Assembly: GCA_002710685.1 (NCBI GenBank)
Contig: PALD01000080.1
Span: 62,001-126,000, forward strand
Source: Cytophagaceae bacterium
GTDB lineage: Bacteria > Bacteroidota > Bacteroidia > Flavobacteriales > Flavobacteriaceae
Length of the DNA stretch: 64,000 nt
Direction: 5' to 3'
Within the stretch, counting starts at the first letter, position 1; each line of letters opens with the position of its first letter. Under the pieces are notes generated by a model, which saw only the letters and a list, made by a program, of their open reading frames with translations, was not told the origin of the DNA and did not search any database. Both the position numbers and the translations under genes were made by a program. This document shows positions 1-7,977 of this stretch, in pieces.

Positions 1-71
1 AAGATGATGACGTGCAGAACGTCTATCACTCCATGGATGAATCTTCTAGCGGAGATACTGAAGAAGATTAA
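1..71 (+). CDS. yebC: YebC/PmpR family transcriptional regulator, C-terminal end (partial)
   Basis: Only the last 22 codons are present, read from base 3 to a TAA at 69-71. The visible residues include DDDVQNVYHSMDE followed by an acidic Ser/Glu/Asp tail. The DDVQNVYH stretch matches the conserved C-terminal end of YebC/PmpR proteins, which bind DNA or act on ribosomes in different bacteria. The start lies outside the window. The convergent gene begins its stop codon five bases later, so almost no spacer is left for a terminator. Identification rests on this short motif alone. Confidence 0.6.
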   Translation, partial: DDDVQNVYHSMDESSSGDTEED

Positions 72-75
72 GATA

Positions 76-795
76 TTATTTTTCCCGCTGTGGTGGGATG
101 GAATTTCCTATCCCACTGCTGGGAGGAGACTTAAAGGACCATTTTGAAGCTGCCGTAAAATAATCTATTTCTATGGCACTCTTGCCCTCTTCCAGCACAT
201 TGGCCTGAAAGCTACGCTGCAATATATCTTCAATGAGGTAATCTTCATGCACGTTTACCGGGTCGTAGATTTCCTTCATGTCGATATCAAATAACCCCGC
301 TGTGGTATTGAGCCAGAAGGCCTTCCATCCACTGCGGTATTCCTTCACCAGGTCAAATGTTGTGGTGCCCGTTTGCCGGTACACCAGTTTTACAAGGATC
401 TGTCCCTCGGTCCTGGTGAGCTTTTTTAGCTTGGGGCCAAATTCGTCCTCAACATACCGCTGAATGATCTTTGTATACTTCTTCTTATCCCTCTTGGACT
501 CCATGCTGTCCAGGCGTGCATTGAGCTGATTGAGCCGCTCCCCTGCCAGTTTAGCAAATGGCCATACCTTTCTTGTCTTTCGACGCAAGATCAAATAGCG
601 CTTGCGCTCAAGGTCATTATCAAAGTGCAGCCTGCCCAGCAACATCACCTCGTCCAGTTCAACAGCTTCACGGGCAAGGGTGTCGCCTTCAATGATGTAG
701 TATTGCACATCACTGTTATCCTGCTCCACCTCGGTTTCCTGAGCTACAAGAAATGGACCTAGAAAAAATAAAAATGGGGACAAATATCTTATCAA
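76..795 (-). CDS. DUF4294 domain-containing exported protein
   Basis: A 239-residue protein with a short hydrophobic N-terminus (about residues 3-18, ending near VAQ) that looks like a signal peptide. The body carries the hallmarks I associate with DUF4294, a Bacteroidota family of unknown function: RRKTRKVWPFAKLAGERL around residues 71-88, LTRTEGQILVKLVYRQTG near 126-143, and RSGWKAFWLNTTAGLFDID near 153-171. The region is rich in basic residues and probably helical. It is convergent with yebC, and in related genomes the two are commonly neighbours (recollection, not checked). The likely location is the periplasm. No catalytic motif is recognisable, and no function is assigned. Confidence 0.8.
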   Translation of the reverse strand: MIRYLSPFLFFLGPFLVAQETEVEQDNSDVQYYIIEGDTLAREAVELDEVMLLGRLHFDNDLERKRYLILRRKTRKVWPFAKLAGERLNQLNARLDSMESKRDKKKYTKIIQRYVEDEFGPKLKKLTRTEGQILVKLVYRQTGTTTFDLVKEYRSGWKAFWLNTTAGLFDIDMKEIYDPVNVHEDYLIEDILQRSFQANVLEEGKSAIEIDYFTAASKWSFKSPPSSGIGNSIPPQREK

Positions 796-901
796 AGCTT
801 TTTTTATTATTGCTTGCGCGAAAATTGTTCCAAAAATACGGATTAGCTTGATAACGATGGTTAAATGATTTTAATATTCATAATTTCGTGGAAACAAAAA
901 A

Positions 902-1996
902 ATGATTATGGCTGAAAGCATATTAAACAAAAAATCACTCGATTTTCTAGAAGAATACCTCAATAATGCCGCCCCCACCGGTTATGAATGGGGAGGGCAA
1001 AAATTATGGATGGAATACCTGAAGCCCTACGTAGATGAATTTATCACGGATACCTATGGTTCCGCCGTGGGCGTGATCAACCCCAAGGCAAAATATAAAG
1101 TGGTCATTGAGGGCCATGCAGATGAAATCTCATGGTACGTAAACTATATTACTGACAATGGCCTTATCTATGTCATACGCAACGGCGGCAGCGACCATCA
1201 GATAGCCCCTTCTAAGATGGTGAACATCCATACCCGCGACGGTATCGTGAAAGGGGTTTTTGGGTGGCCCGCGATACATACCCGCGACAAGTCAAAAGAG
1301 CAGGCACCACAGCTGGACAACATATTTATCGATGTGGGCGCAAGCTCTAAGGATGAAGTCGAGGCGATGGGTGTGCACGTGGGCTGCGTGATTACCTATC
1401 CTGACACGTTTACCGTTTTAAACGAAAATAAATTTGTGTGCCGTGCCCTGGACAACCGCATGGGCGGCTTCATGATTGCCGAAGTAGGCCGGTTGCTCAA
1501 GGAAAACAAGGACAAGCTGGATTTTGGGCTATACATCGTCAACAGCGTGCAGGAAGAAATAGGCCTGCGGGGAGCAGAGATGATCACAGACCGCATCAAG
1601 CCCAATGTTGCCATCGTTACTGATGTGACCCATGACACCACTACCCCAATGATCAAAAAAGAAACTAACGGTCTTGCTGAAATAGGTAAAGGTCCCGTGG
1701 TTTCTTATGCGCCAGCGGTACAGCAAAAACTGCGCGATTTGATTATTGACACCGCGGTCGAAAAAAAGATTCCATTTCAGCGTATGGCCAGCAGTCGCAT
1801 GACGGGCACAGACACAGATGCCTTTGCTTACAGCAATGGTGGCGTGGCTTCGGCGCTCATCAGTTTACCGTTGCGCTACATGCACACCACGGTTGAGATG
1901 GTACATAAATATGATGTGGAGAACGTAATTAAGTTGATTTATGAAAGTGTCCTAAAAATTAAAAAGGGGGAGACTTTTAGCTATTTTGAAGATTAG
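902..1996 (+). CDS. M42 family metallopeptidase (glutamyl aminopeptidase-like)
   Basis: A 364-residue cytoplasmic dinuclear-metal aminopeptidase of family M42. Visible metal and catalytic motifs are GHADEISW near residue 72, RALDNRMGG near 181 (bridging Asp), QEEIGLRGA near 215 (general base and ligand Glu), VTDVTHDTT near 239, and a late His in RYMHTTVEM. The order and length fit the family, which forms large oligomeric shells and trims N-terminal residues from peptides. A second in-frame ATG lies at 908 and could be the true start, since MAESILNKKSLDFL is a normal family N-terminus. An element TAATTTCG at 881-888 resembles a -7 box with one mismatch. A terminator follows at 2017. Confidence 0.9.
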   Translation: MIMAESILNKKSLDFLEEYLNNAAPTGYEWGGQKLWMEYLKPYVDEFITDTYGSAVGVINPKAKYKVVIEGHADEISWYVNYITDNGLIYVIRNGGSDHQIAPSKMVNIHTRDGIVKGVFGWPAIHTRDKSKEQAPQLDNIFIDVGASSKDEVEAMGVHVGCVITYPDTFTVLNENKFVCRALDNRMGGFMIAEVGRLLKENKDKLDFGLYIVNSVQEEIGLRGAEMITDRIKPNVAIVTDVTHDTTTPMIKKETNGLAEIGKGPVVSYAPAVQQKLRDLIIDTAVEKKIPFQRMASSRMTGTDTDAFAYSNGGVASALISLPLRYMHTTVEMVHKYDVENVIKLIYESVLKIKKGETFSYFED

Positions 1997-2016
1997 GCTT
2001 TCGCCAAATAAATATC

Positions 2017-2048
2017 AAACCGCCCATCGTGGCGGTTTTTTGTTTTTT
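2017..2048 (+). terminator. Rho-independent terminator after the M42 peptidase
   Basis: An 8-bp stem AAACCGCC/GGCGGTTT with the 6-base loop CATCGT, continuing into a T-rich run. It lies 20 bases after the stop of the upstream peptidase gene. Confidence 0.85.
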
Positions 2049-2133
2049 GGCTGTAGCCAAATACTAAAATACTGAATGCCAAATATTAGAATCTATCTAA
2101 TTTAATTTGTGGATATCTCCTGTACTTCTTCTC

Positions 2134-2163
2134 TTGTAGCCTTTATGCAAACGGCTATTTTTG
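2134..2163 (+). promoter_or_regulatory. Bacteroidota-type promoter for the DUF4494 gene
   Basis: TTG at 2134-2136, a 19-base spacer, and TATTTTTG at 2156-2163 match the Bacteroidota sigma-factor consensus TTG-N17-23-TA-N2-TTTG. The start codon is 31 bases downstream. Confidence 0.7.
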
Positions 2164-2194
2164 GCACCCAAAATCATTTAAAAAACCTTCACTT

Positions 2195-2755
2195 ATGAGC
2201 GTAACCTGGTACGAATGCAAAGTAAAATATCCCAAACTTGATGAGGCTTCCGGCCTTAGAAAAGTTAAAACAGAACCATTCTTGGTAGATGCAGTTTCAT
2301 ACACCGAGGCTGAAAAACGCATTAACGAGGAAATGCGCCCCTATCTCAATGAAGATGAAGGCATGTTAATCACCAATATCAAGGTTGCCAACTTTGCCGA
2401 AATACATCCTTTTGAGAATGCAGACCGCTGGTTCAAGGCCAAAGTATCGCTCATTGCCTATGATGAGAAAAGCGGTAAAGAACGTAAAATGAACCAATAT
2501 TTGCTCGTGCAAGCAAATGATGTTAAGGAAGCTTTTGAAAACACCACGCACGTAATGCGCGACACTATGGGAGAATACAGTATTCCCGCAATAGCTGAAT
2601 CACCGGTGGTAGACGTTTTCCCCTATTTTACAGGTGAGGAGGATAATACCGAGCGCATGGAAGAATTTAACCGCATCAAAGAGTCGGTACCTAGTTATAG
2701 CAAAGATGATGAAGCGCTGGCATTAGAAGATTCTTATCAGGAGGTTGAAGTGTGA
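2195..2755 (+). CDS. DUF4494 domain-containing protein
   Basis: A 186-residue soluble protein without signal peptide or membrane segment. The N-terminal MSVTWYECKVKYPKLDE, the EPFLVDAVSYTEAEKRI segment and the central DRWFKAKVSLIAYDE are what I recognise as DUF4494, a conserved Bacteroidota family of unknown function. The last 30 residues are acidic and low in complexity. A good two-box promoter lies directly upstream and the gene appears to be transcribed alone. Downstream is a truncated peptidase remnant on the same strand. No function is known to me. Confidence 0.85.
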   Translation: MSVTWYECKVKYPKLDEASGLRKVKTEPFLVDAVSYTEAEKRINEEMRPYLNEDEGMLITNIKVANFAEIHPFENADRWFKAKVSLIAYDEKSGKERKMNQYLLVQANDVKEAFENTTHVMRDTMGEYSIPAIAESPVVDVFPYFTGEEDNTERMEEFNRIKESVPSYSKDDEALALEDSYQEVEV

Positions 2756-2789
2756 TAGAGCTAAAACGGTTTGAGTTGGCACTGTATGA

Positions 2790-2954
2790 AATTCTGTATC
2801 TCTCATTAAGGTCATTTCCGCTAAAAGCGAAATAGGGAAAATCTTTATCGAGCCCTATCTCAAGCAACGCATGGGATTAACCAGTGAGAAAATCCGTTTT
2901 CATGGTTGCCAGGCGGTGCGCCATGATGATCACATTCATATACAATTAAACTAA
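2790..2954 (+). pseudogene. Remnant of a murein endopeptidase/M15-like metallopeptidase C-terminus
   Basis: After a stop at 2787, an open frame of 54 codons without any plausible start runs to TAA at 2952. It contains IGKIFIEPYLKQRM and ends in VRHDDHIHIQLN. The HDDHIH ending is the C-terminal zinc-ligand signature of MepA-type murein endopeptidases and related LAS-type peptidases (family knowledge). The upstream two thirds of such a protein are absent, so this looks like a decayed gene end kept between DUF4494 and the convergent aldehyde dehydrogenase, whose stop follows with no gap. The alternative, that it is chance similarity, is unlikely given the co-linear motif. Confidence 0.5.
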
Positions 2955-4313
2955 CTAATATTTCTTAAAATACACCGTCTTCTTATTCACAAACTCCTGG
3001 ATTCCATCTTCTGAGAGTTCGCGGCCATAGCCAGAAATCTTGGTTCCGCCAAAGGGCAAGCGAGGGTCACTTTTTACCAATTCATTTACAAACACGGCGC
3101 CGTCTTCAAACTGGGGTACTAATGCCTTGGCTTTCGCCAAATCTTCAGTAAAAATAGAAACTCCGAGGCCAAAGTCGCTCATGTTTACTAAGTCCACAGC
3201 TTCTTTATCAGTTTTAAATGTGGTTATGCCTATCAATGGGCCAAAGGTTTCTTCTTTAAAAATGGACATTTCAGGAGTTACATCGCCTACCACCGTGGGC
3301 TCAAAATAGGCGTCCTGGCGGTTGCCGCCCAGCAGGACCTTGGCCCCTGCTTTAACCGATGCTACCAACTGTTTTTCGAGGTCTTCCGCGAGGTCTTTTC
3401 GCGCAAGCGTACCTATATAGGTCTCTTCATCCATGGGGTCACCGCTTTTGAGTTCGCGCACGGCCTTGACGAATTTTTCAGTAAACTCATCTGCGATGTT
3501 CTCGTGCAACAGTAAACGTTTACCGGCGATACAGCTTTGTCCCGTGTTTTGAAAACGTGCCTGGACACAGGTTTTTACGGTTTCGTCAATGTTAGCATCT
3601 TTAAAAACCACCAGCGCATTGCTTCCACCCAGTTCAAGTACAGACTTTTTAATTTCGGCACCTGCGATGGATGCGACTGAGCTTCCTGCGGGTTTACTGC
3701 CCGTAAGGGTCACGGCCTTGACCTTGGGGTTCTTGATAACATCTTCAATCTTATCGCTTCCCACAGGGATATTTGTAAAACACCCTTCTGGAAAACCAGC
3801 GCGTTTAAAGATTTTCTCGATATTCTGGGCACATTGCATGACATTGCTGGCATGTTTAAGGATGCCTATATTGCCTGCCATAAGTGCAGGTGCCGCAAAC
3901 CTGAATACCTGCCAGTAGGGATAATTCCATGGCATGACGGCAAGCACAACTCCTATGGGGTCGTAGCTTACATAACTTTCGTGCGCGTCAGTAGCAATGG
4001 TTTTATCAGCGAGGTGATGTTCTGCATTTTCAGCATAGTACTCACATACCCAGGCACATTTTTCTACCTCGGCGATGGCCTGTGTGATGGGTTTGCCCAT
4101 TTCATGCACCATGGCTTCGGCATACTCGTGTGTACTGGTCTTTAATTCACTTGACGCGGCGAGCATTAGCTTTTTGCGATCTACAAAGGATGTTTTTCGC
4201 CATGAGCGGAACCTATCATCAGCTTTATCAATGGCTTGTTCTACCTGCTCTTTGGTGAATTCCTTGATTTTAAAAACTTCCGTCAAATTGTACGGGTTGA
4301 TTGAGGTAATCAT
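2955..4313 (-). CDS. NAD(P)-dependent succinate-semialdehyde dehydrogenase-type aldehyde dehydrogenase
   Basis: A 452-residue aldehyde dehydrogenase. The catalytic thiol is Cys261 in NTGQSCIAGKR, and the general base is Glu227 in LELGGSN. The substrate/NAD entry segment VMPWNYPYWQVFR lies near 126-138. The SCIAGKR context and the short N-terminus fit the succinate-semialdehyde dehydrogenase (GabD/Sad) group better than betaine aldehyde dehydrogenases, so the likely reaction is succinate semialdehyde to succinate; the substrate is an inference. No GABA aminotransferase lies nearby. The start at 4313 gives the expected MITSINPYNL beginning. Confidence 0.85.
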   Translation of the reverse strand: MITSINPYNLTEVFKIKEFTKEQVEQAIDKADDRFRSWRKTSFVDRKKLMLAASSELKTSTHEYAEAMVHEMGKPITQAIAEVEKCAWVCEYYAENAEHHLADKTIATDAHESYVSYDPIGVVLAVMPWNYPYWQVFRFAAPALMAGNIGILKHASNVMQCAQNIEKIFKRAGFPEGCFTNIPVGSDKIEDVIKNPKVKAVTLTGSKPAGSSVASIAGAEIKKSVLELGGSNALVVFKDANIDETVKTCVQARFQNTGQSCIAGKRLLLHENIADEFTEKFVKAVRELKSGDPMDEETYIGTLARKDLAEDLEKQLVASVKAGAKVLLGGNRQDAYFEPTVVGDVTPEMSIFKEETFGPLIGITTFKTDKEAVDLVNMSDFGLGVSIFTEDLAKAKALVPQFEDGAVFVNELVKSDPRLPFGGTKISGYGRELSEDGIQEFVNKKTVYFKKY

Positions 4314-4465
4314 CTTTGTTTTTTTCTTAAAATTAGCCGTTATACCACAGAAAAACCCGTGGATTAAGAGTGATTTAACGTTGTTTACAACCCGTTGAAA
4401 AGTATGGATGTGGGTTTGCAGGAAGCATGGACATTCTATGTAATTTTAAAAAACCACTTTCAAAA

Positions 4466-4876
4466 ATGATTGACAGAGACTCTAACCTACTAGCAATCAG
4501 ACCTGAAATTCCTAGCGCACAGATTCACGCGACCATGAGTGATGATGAGCGTTTTCAAAATCAGACTCTGCGCCCCGTGGCGAAACTTCAAAACGAACTG
4601 CTTATCGAGGCTTTTAAGAACTATGTGGCCAAGCATAAAAATGTCTTTTATACCCTGGACCTGGAAAAGCGCATGAACTATATCGCAAATGCCATACAGA
4701 AGGACATCAAGTTCAGAAACAGCCTCAAGGGTATCATCATAGGCCAGTTTACCGTGGAGGAATACCTCAAATACATCGAGAATTCATCAGCACTCAACAA
4801 GCGCATGATGAACATCGTGATAGAGCGGTTACAAGACCAGCTACAGCTACTGGAAGCGCAACCCATACCGGCATAG
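4466..4876 (+). CDS. Conserved flavobacterial protein of unknown function
   Basis: A protein of about 136 residues. I prefer the ATG at 4466 (MIDRDSNLLAIRPEIPS) over the upstream in-frame ATG at 4427, because the preceding 13 residues look untranslated and the shorter form begins at the conserved part. The visible core FRNSLKGIIIGQFTVEEY and ALNKRMMNIVIERLQ is helical and conserved in Flavobacteriaceae as far as I recall. Some public annotations label such proteins glyoxalase, but I see no glyoxalase metal ligands or motif here. Function unknown. A palindrome that can act as terminator follows directly. Confidence 0.65.
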   Translation: MIDRDSNLLAIRPEIPSAQIHATMSDDERFQNQTLRPVAKLQNELLIEAFKNYVAKHKNVFYTLDLEKRMNYIANAIQKDIKFRNSLKGIIIGQFTVEEYLKYIENSSALNKRMMNIVIERLQDQLQLLEAQPIPA

Positions 4877-4877
4877 A

Positions 4878-4902
4878 TTTTTTGGCTTAAAGCCAAAAAA
4901 AA
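4878..4902 (+). terminator. Palindrome/terminator TTTGGCTTAAAGCCAAA
   Basis: A 10-bp stem (T-run plus GGCT pairing with AGCC plus A-run) around the loop TAA, immediately after the stop at 4876. It is also one copy of the dispersed palindrome family of this window, so its terminator role is an inference from position. Confidence 0.5.
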
Positions 4903-4909
4903 GTCCATG

Positions 4910-4940
4910 AAAAAACCTGTAAGATGCATCATCTTACAGG
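4910..4940 (-). terminator. Terminator of ychF
   Basis: An 11-bp perfect stem CCTGTAAGATG/CATCTTACAGG with loop CAT. On the minus strand it is followed by six T, and it lies 38 bases beyond the ychF stop codon. Confidence 0.85.
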
Positions 4941-4978
4941 CCTGGTACCAATGACCATAATGGGTCTATTTTAAACCG

Positions 4979-6073
4979 TTACACGTTGAAGAGGAAGTGC
5001 ATGACATCGCCGTCCTTGACGATGTAGTTCTTGCCCTCAACACCCATTTTGCCAGCTTCTTTTACCTTGGCCTCACTGCCGTATTTTACATAGTCATCAT
5101 AGGCGATTACCTCTGCACGTATGAAACCTTTTTCAAAATCTGTGTGGATGACCCCGGCCGCCTGTGGTGCAGTGGCGCCAATGTTCACCGTCCATGCACG
5201 TACTTCTTTCTTACCGGCGGTAAAATAGGTTTGCTGATTCAATAACTTATATGCTGATCGTATAAGCTTTGATGAGCCTGGCTCATCAAGCCCCACGTCC
5301 TCAAGGAACATCTGGCGTTCTTCAAAATCCTCAAGCTCATTGATGTCAGCTTCTGTGGCCACGGCAAGCACGAGCACTTCAGCTTCTTCATCCTTTACGG
5401 CTTCACGTACCTTATCTACAAAAGCATTGCCCGTAACGGCTGCAGACTCTTCTACATTGCACACGTACATCACGGGTTTATCGGTAATAAGCTGCAAGGG
5501 CTTAACATATTCTAGGTATTCTTCTTCATCAAACTCAAGCGCTCGTACAGACTTGCCTTCTTCAAGGCCTTTTTTAATGGTCTTGAGTAGGCTTTCTTCC
5601 CTTTGAGCCTCCTTTTGGCCCGTCCTGGCGGCCCGTGCGACTTTCTCGAGTTTCTTCTCGACCGTCTCAAGGTCTTTGAGCTGTAATTCTATGTCTATGG
5701 TTTCCTTGTCACGTACAGGATCTATGGAGTTATCAACATGGGTGATATTTTCATTTTCAAAGCATCTCAGTACGTGCAAGATCGCGTCAGTCTCGCGTAT
5801 GTTTGCCAGGAACTGGTTCCCCAGGCCTTCGCCCTTGCTCGCACCCTTTACAAGGCCGGCTATGTCAACTATCTCAACGGTGGCCGGCACGACCCGCTCA
5901 GGGCTCACCAGTTCTTCTAGTTTATTGAGACGGGTATCAGGTACGTTAACAACGCCCATATTAGGCTCTATCGTACAGAAGGGGTAATTGGCACTCTGAG
6001 CTTTTGCATTGGAGAGGCAATTAAATAATGTAGATTTTCCTACATTTGGTAAACCAACGATTCCTGCTTTCAT
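4979..6073 (-). CDS. ychF: Redox-regulated ATPase YchF (Obg-like ATPase)
   Basis: 364 residues, the usual family length. The P-loop GLPNVGKST is at residues 7-15, followed by switch regions and DIAGLVKGASKGEGLGNQFL near 70-90. The specificity loop is NVEES near 206, where OLA1/YchF proteins differ from true GTPases and prefer ATP. A coiled-coil insertion spans about 130-170, and a C-terminal TGS domain ends in DGDVMHFLFNV. The protein binds ribosomes and is implicated in stress and translation control in other bacteria. A box CAAATATA at 6099-6106 (TATATTTG on the coding strand) is a likely -7 element. The gene is monocistronic with its own strong terminator. Confidence 0.97.
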   Translation of the reverse strand: MKAGIVGLPNVGKSTLFNCLSNAKAQSANYPFCTIEPNMGVVNVPDTRLNKLEELVSPERVVPATVEIVDIAGLVKGASKGEGLGNQFLANIRETDAILHVLRCFENENITHVDNSIDPVRDKETIDIELQLKDLETVEKKLEKVARAARTGQKEAQREESLLKTIKKGLEEGKSVRALEFDEEEYLEYVKPLQLITDKPVMYVCNVEESAAVTGNAFVDKVREAVKDEEAEVLVLAVATEADINELEDFEERQMFLEDVGLDEPGSSKLIRSAYKLLNQQTYFTAGKKEVRAWTVNIGATAPQAAGVIHTDFEKGFIRAEVIAYDDYVKYGSEAKVKEAGKMGVEGKNYIVKDGDVMHFLFNV

Positions 6074-6286
6074 TTTTTGTCCTTAATTTTAACGGGCGCA
6101 AATATACAAAGGTAGCACGGAATAAGCGGTAATTGATACGGTGTAGTTTGAAGTATTGTTGAAGGCTTTATTGAATTCTTATAACAAATTTCACATTGCT
6201 TTTAACTTTTTTAACATATCAAGCCACTACATTTGCTATTAAGATTTATTTTTGCAAAACATCAATAACTATAAAGCAATCTAATT

Positions 6287-6787
6287 ATGAAAAAATTTAC
6301 CCTAGTATTTGCACTTTTATTTATCGCAACAGCTTCATTTGCACAAGGTACCGTTAAAGACGATATCGACGCAGATCAAACAATCAAAATAAGTGCTGTA
6401 GGAAGTGTTGACGGTACTAGTGAATTGACCCGTGAAAAACACATCACTTTCAAGAAAACATCAAAATTTGAATCTGCTGACAGAGGCCAACAAGATCAAA
6501 ACCTTGAAGAAGTATCTTCTACTTACGAGAGAGAAGTAGTTTATTCTACCGGTGGTACAAAATATGTATTGAAGAATACAAACAGCAACTATGATGGTTC
6601 AATGAGAATGGGTGATGCTAACCTTAAAGCTAAAAAGAACGGTCTTGCTTACTATTTTGATGATGGAGTAATGTCTTCTTATGCATTCTTCAACACAGAT
6701 GGTGACCTAGTTGTTAAGACACATGATGTTAAGAGTGATAAAGTAATGGTTGAGACATATGCCCTAGATAGCAGCTCAAACATGTAA
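6287..6787 (+). CDS. Small secreted protein of unknown function (paralogue 1)
   Basis: 166 residues with a clear signal peptide, MKKFTLVFALLFIATASFAQ, cleaved after the AQ typical of flavobacterial exported proteins. The mature part is Ser/Thr/Lys-rich with alternating polar residues and probably beta-rich. The C-terminal third (GGTKYVLKN... SSYAFFNTDGDLVVKTHDVKSD) aligns with the next gene downstream, so the two are tandem paralogues. No known domain is recognised. A -7-like TATTTTTG at 6247-6254 lies upstream and a strong terminator follows, so it is probably transcribed alone. Confidence 0.75.
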   Translation: MKKFTLVFALLFIATASFAQGTVKDDIDADQTIKISAVGSVDGTSELTREKHITFKKTSKFESADRGQQDQNLEEVSSTYEREVVYSTGGTKYVLKNTNSNYDGSMRMGDANLKAKKNGLAYYFDDGVMSSYAFFNTDGDLVVKTHDVKSDKVMVETYALDSSSNM

Positions 6788-6812
6788 TATATAAAGTATA
6801 CAGATTATTAAG

Positions 6813-6848
6813 AAACCTCCCTGCCCTTCGGCTGGGAGGTTTTTTTGT
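6813..6848 (+). terminator. Terminator after secreted paralogue 1
   Basis: Stem AAACCTCCC/GGGAGGTTT, extended inside by GCC/GGC around the loop CTTC, followed by seven T. Confidence 0.9.
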
Positions 6849-6944
6849 TTCTTAGCTAAACTTTTAGCTAAAGATTAGCAAGGCGTTGGGCATTCTTAAC
6901 ATAGGCTCTTTATATTTTTGAAAACAGTTAAATACTTGAAAATC

Positions 6945-7475
6945 ATGAAGAATCTATTTTTAATTATTGCATTTGCCACCACAATGACCGCATTTGCACA
7001 AGAAGATAAAGTTGAAAAAATCGTTACCACAAAAACCACTGTGGACAATGGTATGGACACGACCACAAATGTCACAAGACAGGTCAAGACCACTGCCACC
7101 AAGGACATTCAACTTGATCCCAGGGATGCCGGTAAGGTAAACCAAAGGATGGTGCCCACTGAAACCACCATCAAGACCGATGTTATCTATTCTAACGAAG
7201 GCAACTCGTATGCACTTGAAGAAGATGCCAAGGGATATAATATTTTATCGGTAAATGGCGAGGTAAAAAAACCCATGGCAAAACTTAGAAAACTAAGTTC
7301 AGTAGGATATATATATACAGATAATGACGGTACCTCTTTTGCCCATTTTGACAAAAAAGGCAATCTCGTGGTAGAAACCTATGACAACGCCACTGACACC
7401 GTAATCGTCAAGAACTATACCTTGAACAAAAAGGCAGAGGAAGAAGAAGCACCTTTTATGATTGATGTAAATTAA
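6945..7475 (+). CDS. Small secreted protein of unknown function (paralogue 2)
   Basis: 176 residues from the ATG at 6945, chosen because the signal peptide MKNLFLIIAFATTMTAFAQ starts there; the frame is open a further nine codons upstream without need. The mature protein is rich in Thr and Lys (TTKTTVDNGMDTTTNVTRQV). Its C-terminal part, SYALEEDAKGYN...DGTSFAHFDKKGNLVVETYDNATDTVIV, parallels the preceding gene, with the shared pattern F-x3-G-(N/D)-LVV-x-T-(Y/H)-D. The N-terminal halves have diverged. A likely extracytoplasmic protein of unknown role. It ends before a symmetrical terminator shared with the convergent ferredoxin gene. Confidence 0.75.
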   Translation: MKNLFLIIAFATTMTAFAQEDKVEKIVTTKTTVDNGMDTTTNVTRQVKTTATKDIQLDPRDAGKVNQRMVPTETTIKTDVIYSNEGNSYALEEDAKGYNILSVNGEVKKPMAKLRKLSSVGYIYTDNDGTSFAHFDKKGNLVVETYDNATDTVIVKNYTLNKKAEEEEAPFMIDVN

Positions 7476-7501
7476 TCTGGCTTACGCCAAAAAAATAAAA
7501 T

Positions 7502-7534
7502 AAAAAAAGCCCGGCAAATTTTGCCGGGCTTTTC
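7502..7534. terminator. Bidirectional terminator between convergent genes
   Basis: A perfect inverted repeat: GCCCGGC (7509-7515) and GCCGGGC (7523-7529) flanked by A-run on the left and T-run on the right. It therefore reads as an intrinsic terminator on both strands, for the secreted protein and for the ferredoxin. Confidence 0.9.
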
Positions 7535-7555
7535 ATTATATCAAATCTTGGTTGC

Positions 7556-7906
7556 TTAATCGTGGTGCATAAAGGCCTGCTTGGCCAGTAGCACTTCTTC
7601 AGACTCTACGTGGTCATCATCAGGCACACAGCAATCTACAGGGCATACCGCAGCACATTGTGGCTCTTCATGAAAGCCCTTGCACTCCGTACACTTGTCA
7701 GGTACTATATAGTAAATCTCATCGCTTATGGGCTCCTGCGCCTCATCAGCATCAACTTCTTTTCCACTAGGGAGGACAACGTCACCTTCTAGATCTGTAC
7801 CATCATTATAGCGCCAATCATCAGCACCTTCATAAATAGCAGTATTGGGACATTCTGGTTCACAAGCCCCACAGTTGATACATTCGTCTGTTATAATGAT
7901 AGCCAT
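7556..7906 (-). CDS. 4Fe-4S dicluster ferredoxin
   Basis: A 116-residue acidic ferredoxin. The first cluster motif [12 protein letters not shown] is at residues 9-20 and the second, [22 protein letters not shown], begins near residue 72. The long acidic insert (about residues 24-70) between the two cluster halves is typical of the Bacteroidota dicluster ferredoxins. It is an electron carrier in the cytoplasm; the partner enzyme is not indicated. It is divergent from an acyl-CoA reductase gene and has its own two-box promoter that reaches into the neighbour's 5' region. The C-terminus ends in MHHD. Confidence 0.92.
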   Translation of the reverse strand: MAIIITDECINCGACEPECPNTAIYEGADDWRYNDGTDLEGDVVLPSGKEVDADEAQEPISDEIYYIVPDKCTECKGFHEEPQCAAVCPVDCCVPDDDHVESEEVLLAKQAFMHHD

Positions 7907-7939
7907 GCTTATTCTTTAGTTATTACTTACTTTTGCAGG

Positions 7940-7971
7940 CAAAATTAAGGGTTGATACTCATCCTGCCAAA
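7940..7971 (-). promoter_or_regulatory. Promoter of the ferredoxin gene
   Basis: Read on the minus strand: TTTG (complement of 7968-7971), a 20-base spacer, and TAATTTTG (complement of 7940-7947). It overlaps the leader of the divergent acyl-CoA reductase gene, whose own -7-like box TACTTTTG is at 7928-7935, so the two promoters face each other across about 40 bases. Confidence 0.65.
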
Positions 7972-7977
7972 CCATTT

